From the NCBI GenBank assembly GCA_001803205.1, contig MHBE01000012.1:1-32087 (forward strand): 32,087 nt of DNA, given 5' to 3'. The notes under the pieces are model-generated. The model saw only the letters and a program-made list of their open reading frames with translations. It made no database searches and was not told the DNA's origin. The first letter of the stretch is position 1. Every line of letters begins with the position of its first letter. Below, piece after piece: positions 31,260 through 32,087 of the stretch. Made by a program: the position numbers and the translations under genes. Source of the stretch: Lentisphaerae bacterium GWF2_38_69 (GTDB taxonomy: Bacteria > Verrucomicrobiota > Lentisphaeria > Victivallales > GWF2-38-69).

Positions 31260-31991
31260 TTATTCCTTCCTGACGACTTTACCGTCCTTAATATGAATTC
31301 CGCATTCCTTCTTTTCTTCATTTTCCCACCACCAGCGTCCTGCCCTTGTACTTTCGCCTTTCTTTACCGGTCTGGTACAGGGTGCGCAGCCAATGCTGGT
31401 ATATGAACAGTCATAGAGTCTGTTGTACGGAACTCTATTATTTCTTATATAATCCCAGATATCTAGTTCTTCCCAATCAGCTATTGGATTAATCTTGACT
31501 AGTCCGAAGGCTTCATCCCATTCAATAAAAGGAACATCTGAGCGCGCTTCGGACTGTTCCCTTCGAAGTCCTGTTATCCATGCCTTCAAAGTCGACAGTT
31601 TCTTCTTAAGCGGTTCGATTTTACGAATAGCGCAGCATTCTTTTCTATTCTCAACGCTTTCAAAAAATGAATTAGGCCCCTTTTTCTTTGTCATTGCCTC
31701 CACGGCAGATGCATCGGGAAAAAACATCTCAATGCTGATAGCGTATTTTTTTCTTGTTATTTCTATAAGGTCGTAAGTGGCCTGCGGAAGTCTTCCGGTA
31801 TCAAGTGTAAATATCTGAGCTTTCTTATCTACTTTCAGAAGCATATCAAGAATCAACTGATCCTCTATGCTGAAACTTGATGCAAGCGCTATATTATTGA
31901 CTCCAAAATATTTCAAAGCCCAATGCAGAATCTCATCTGCGGAAACAGATTCAAACTCTTTATTTAACTGTCTAATTTCATCTCTATTCAT
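31260..31991 (-). CDS. cysH: Assimilatory APS/PAPS reductase, iron-sulfur type
   Basis: This is a 243-residue thioredoxin-dependent reductase making sulfite. The PP-loop-like SSFSIEDQ is at 38-45, TLDTGRLP follows, and the Arg-rich ITGLRREQS loop is present. The pair CC (119-120) with CAPC (202-205) forms the [4Fe-4S]-binding set diagnostic of APS-type reductases, and the catalytic Cys is in KKECGIH (230). With a doubtful APS kinase in CysN, direct use of APS is likely. ATG 31991 is preferred over ATG 32003 because GAGGGA lies between the two, correctly spaced for the second. It is the first gene of the cys group visible; upstream genes may lie beyond the window. Confidence 0.92.
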   Translation of the reverse strand: MNRDEIRQLNKEFESVSADEILHWALKYFGVNNIALASSFSIEDQLILDMLLKVDKKAQIFTLDTGRLPQATYDLIEITRKKYAISIEMFFPDASAVEAMTKKKGPNSFFESVENRKECCAIRKIEPLKKKLSTLKAWITGLRREQSEARSDVPFIEWDEAFGLVKINPIADWEELDIWDYIRNNRVPYNRLYDCSYTSIGCAPCTRPVKKGESTRAGRWWWENEEKKECGIHIKDGKVVRKE

Positions 31992-32003
31992 CAATTCCCT
32001 CAT

Positions 32004-32087
32004 ATAATGTTGATGGGTGGATAAGTATATGCGTTAATGCGTTCACTCATCTACTCTTTTACTCATTCACTTCTTTCAAATTACCTC
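32004..32087. other. Low-complexity intergenic tail upstream of cysH
   Basis: The last 80 bases are a degenerate phrase repeat (ACTCATCTACTC, TTTTACTCATTCAC, ATGCGTTAATGCG) with no gene. It belongs to the same kind of low-complexity filler seen between the MFS genes and between cysD and cysN. Any cysH promoter would lie here or further on; none is clear. Confidence 0.5.

Noticed and set aside
1-32087. tRNA, rRNA, riboswitch or phage genes
   Set aside because: I saw no cloverleaf, rRNA-like block, known riboswitch core, integrase or phage structural gene; covariance-model scans would be needed to exclude small RNAs.

Overview
The window is AT-rich bacterial chromosome with short intergenic gaps and typical ribosome-binding sites. 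The lineage is best guessed as the PVC superphylum (Lentisphaerota or Kiritimatiellota-like). The support is a secreted protein at 21498-22271 with the 'KDG-x-VY ... DGL ... ELPDDLKKKYYLTD' module common in Verrucomicrobia relatives, together with GC-rich 'GGTAGGGACG...CTCCGAGG' intergenic palindromes of a kind I associate with those genomes. Lipobox-bearing lipoproteins, an LpoB/YcfL pair, CsgG-like proteins and an AaeA/AaeB-like efflux pair indicate a Gram-negative envelope. Genus cannot be told.

Layout. (1) 239-2388, plus strand: a radical SAM enzyme of the MJ0619/Tes type followed by a small SAM methyltransferase. (2) 2412-11814, minus strand: a run of nine closely spaced genes, all for exported proteins. 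In transcription order they are an EEPF-tailed lipoprotein, a TPR protein with a Met-rich insert, a Gln/Met-rich coiled-coil protein, a YajG-like lipoprotein, a PEGA-domain protein, a CsgG-like protein, a YcfL-like lipoprotein, an LpoB-like lipoprotein and a further lipoprotein. (3) 11815-14812: a GC-rich repeat island, a POT-family peptide transporter, and a paralogue of the first lipoprotein. (4) 14813-16492, plus strand: a COG3014-type TPR lipoprotein, a family that elsewhere neighbours lpoB and ycfL. (5) 16508-19940: a divergent FUSC membrane protein and HlyD/AaeA-like adaptor. (6) 20127-22998: an orphan ribbon-helix-helix antitoxin, a PilT/PilU-like ATPase coupled to the PVC-type secreted protein, and a DUF374 acyltransferase. 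(7) 23082-26714: a ROK sugar kinase with two tandem FucP-type MFS transporters, a sugar-uptake set. (8) 26873-31991: assimilatory sulfate genes cysH, cysD, cysN (with a degenerate APS-kinase-like tail), a compact hemA, and a wrecked response-regulator/histidine-kinase gene. GC-rich palindromes and a MITE-like element fill the cysD-cysN and cysN-hemA gaps.

How the parts work together. The central cluster looks like an expanded outer-membrane lipoprotein assembly built around the LpoB/CsgG fold, plausibly linking peptidoglycan synthesis to an envelope or secretion structure. Three of its lipoproteins share a C-terminal E-P-F ending encoded by different codons. The sulfur block fits APS reduction by an iron-sulfur CysH, with HemA supplying 5-aminolevulinate for siroheme. 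One recurrent intergenic end sequence (TTATACCAGTTC...) lies directly ahead of several genes and may carry an outward-facing extended -10 promoter.
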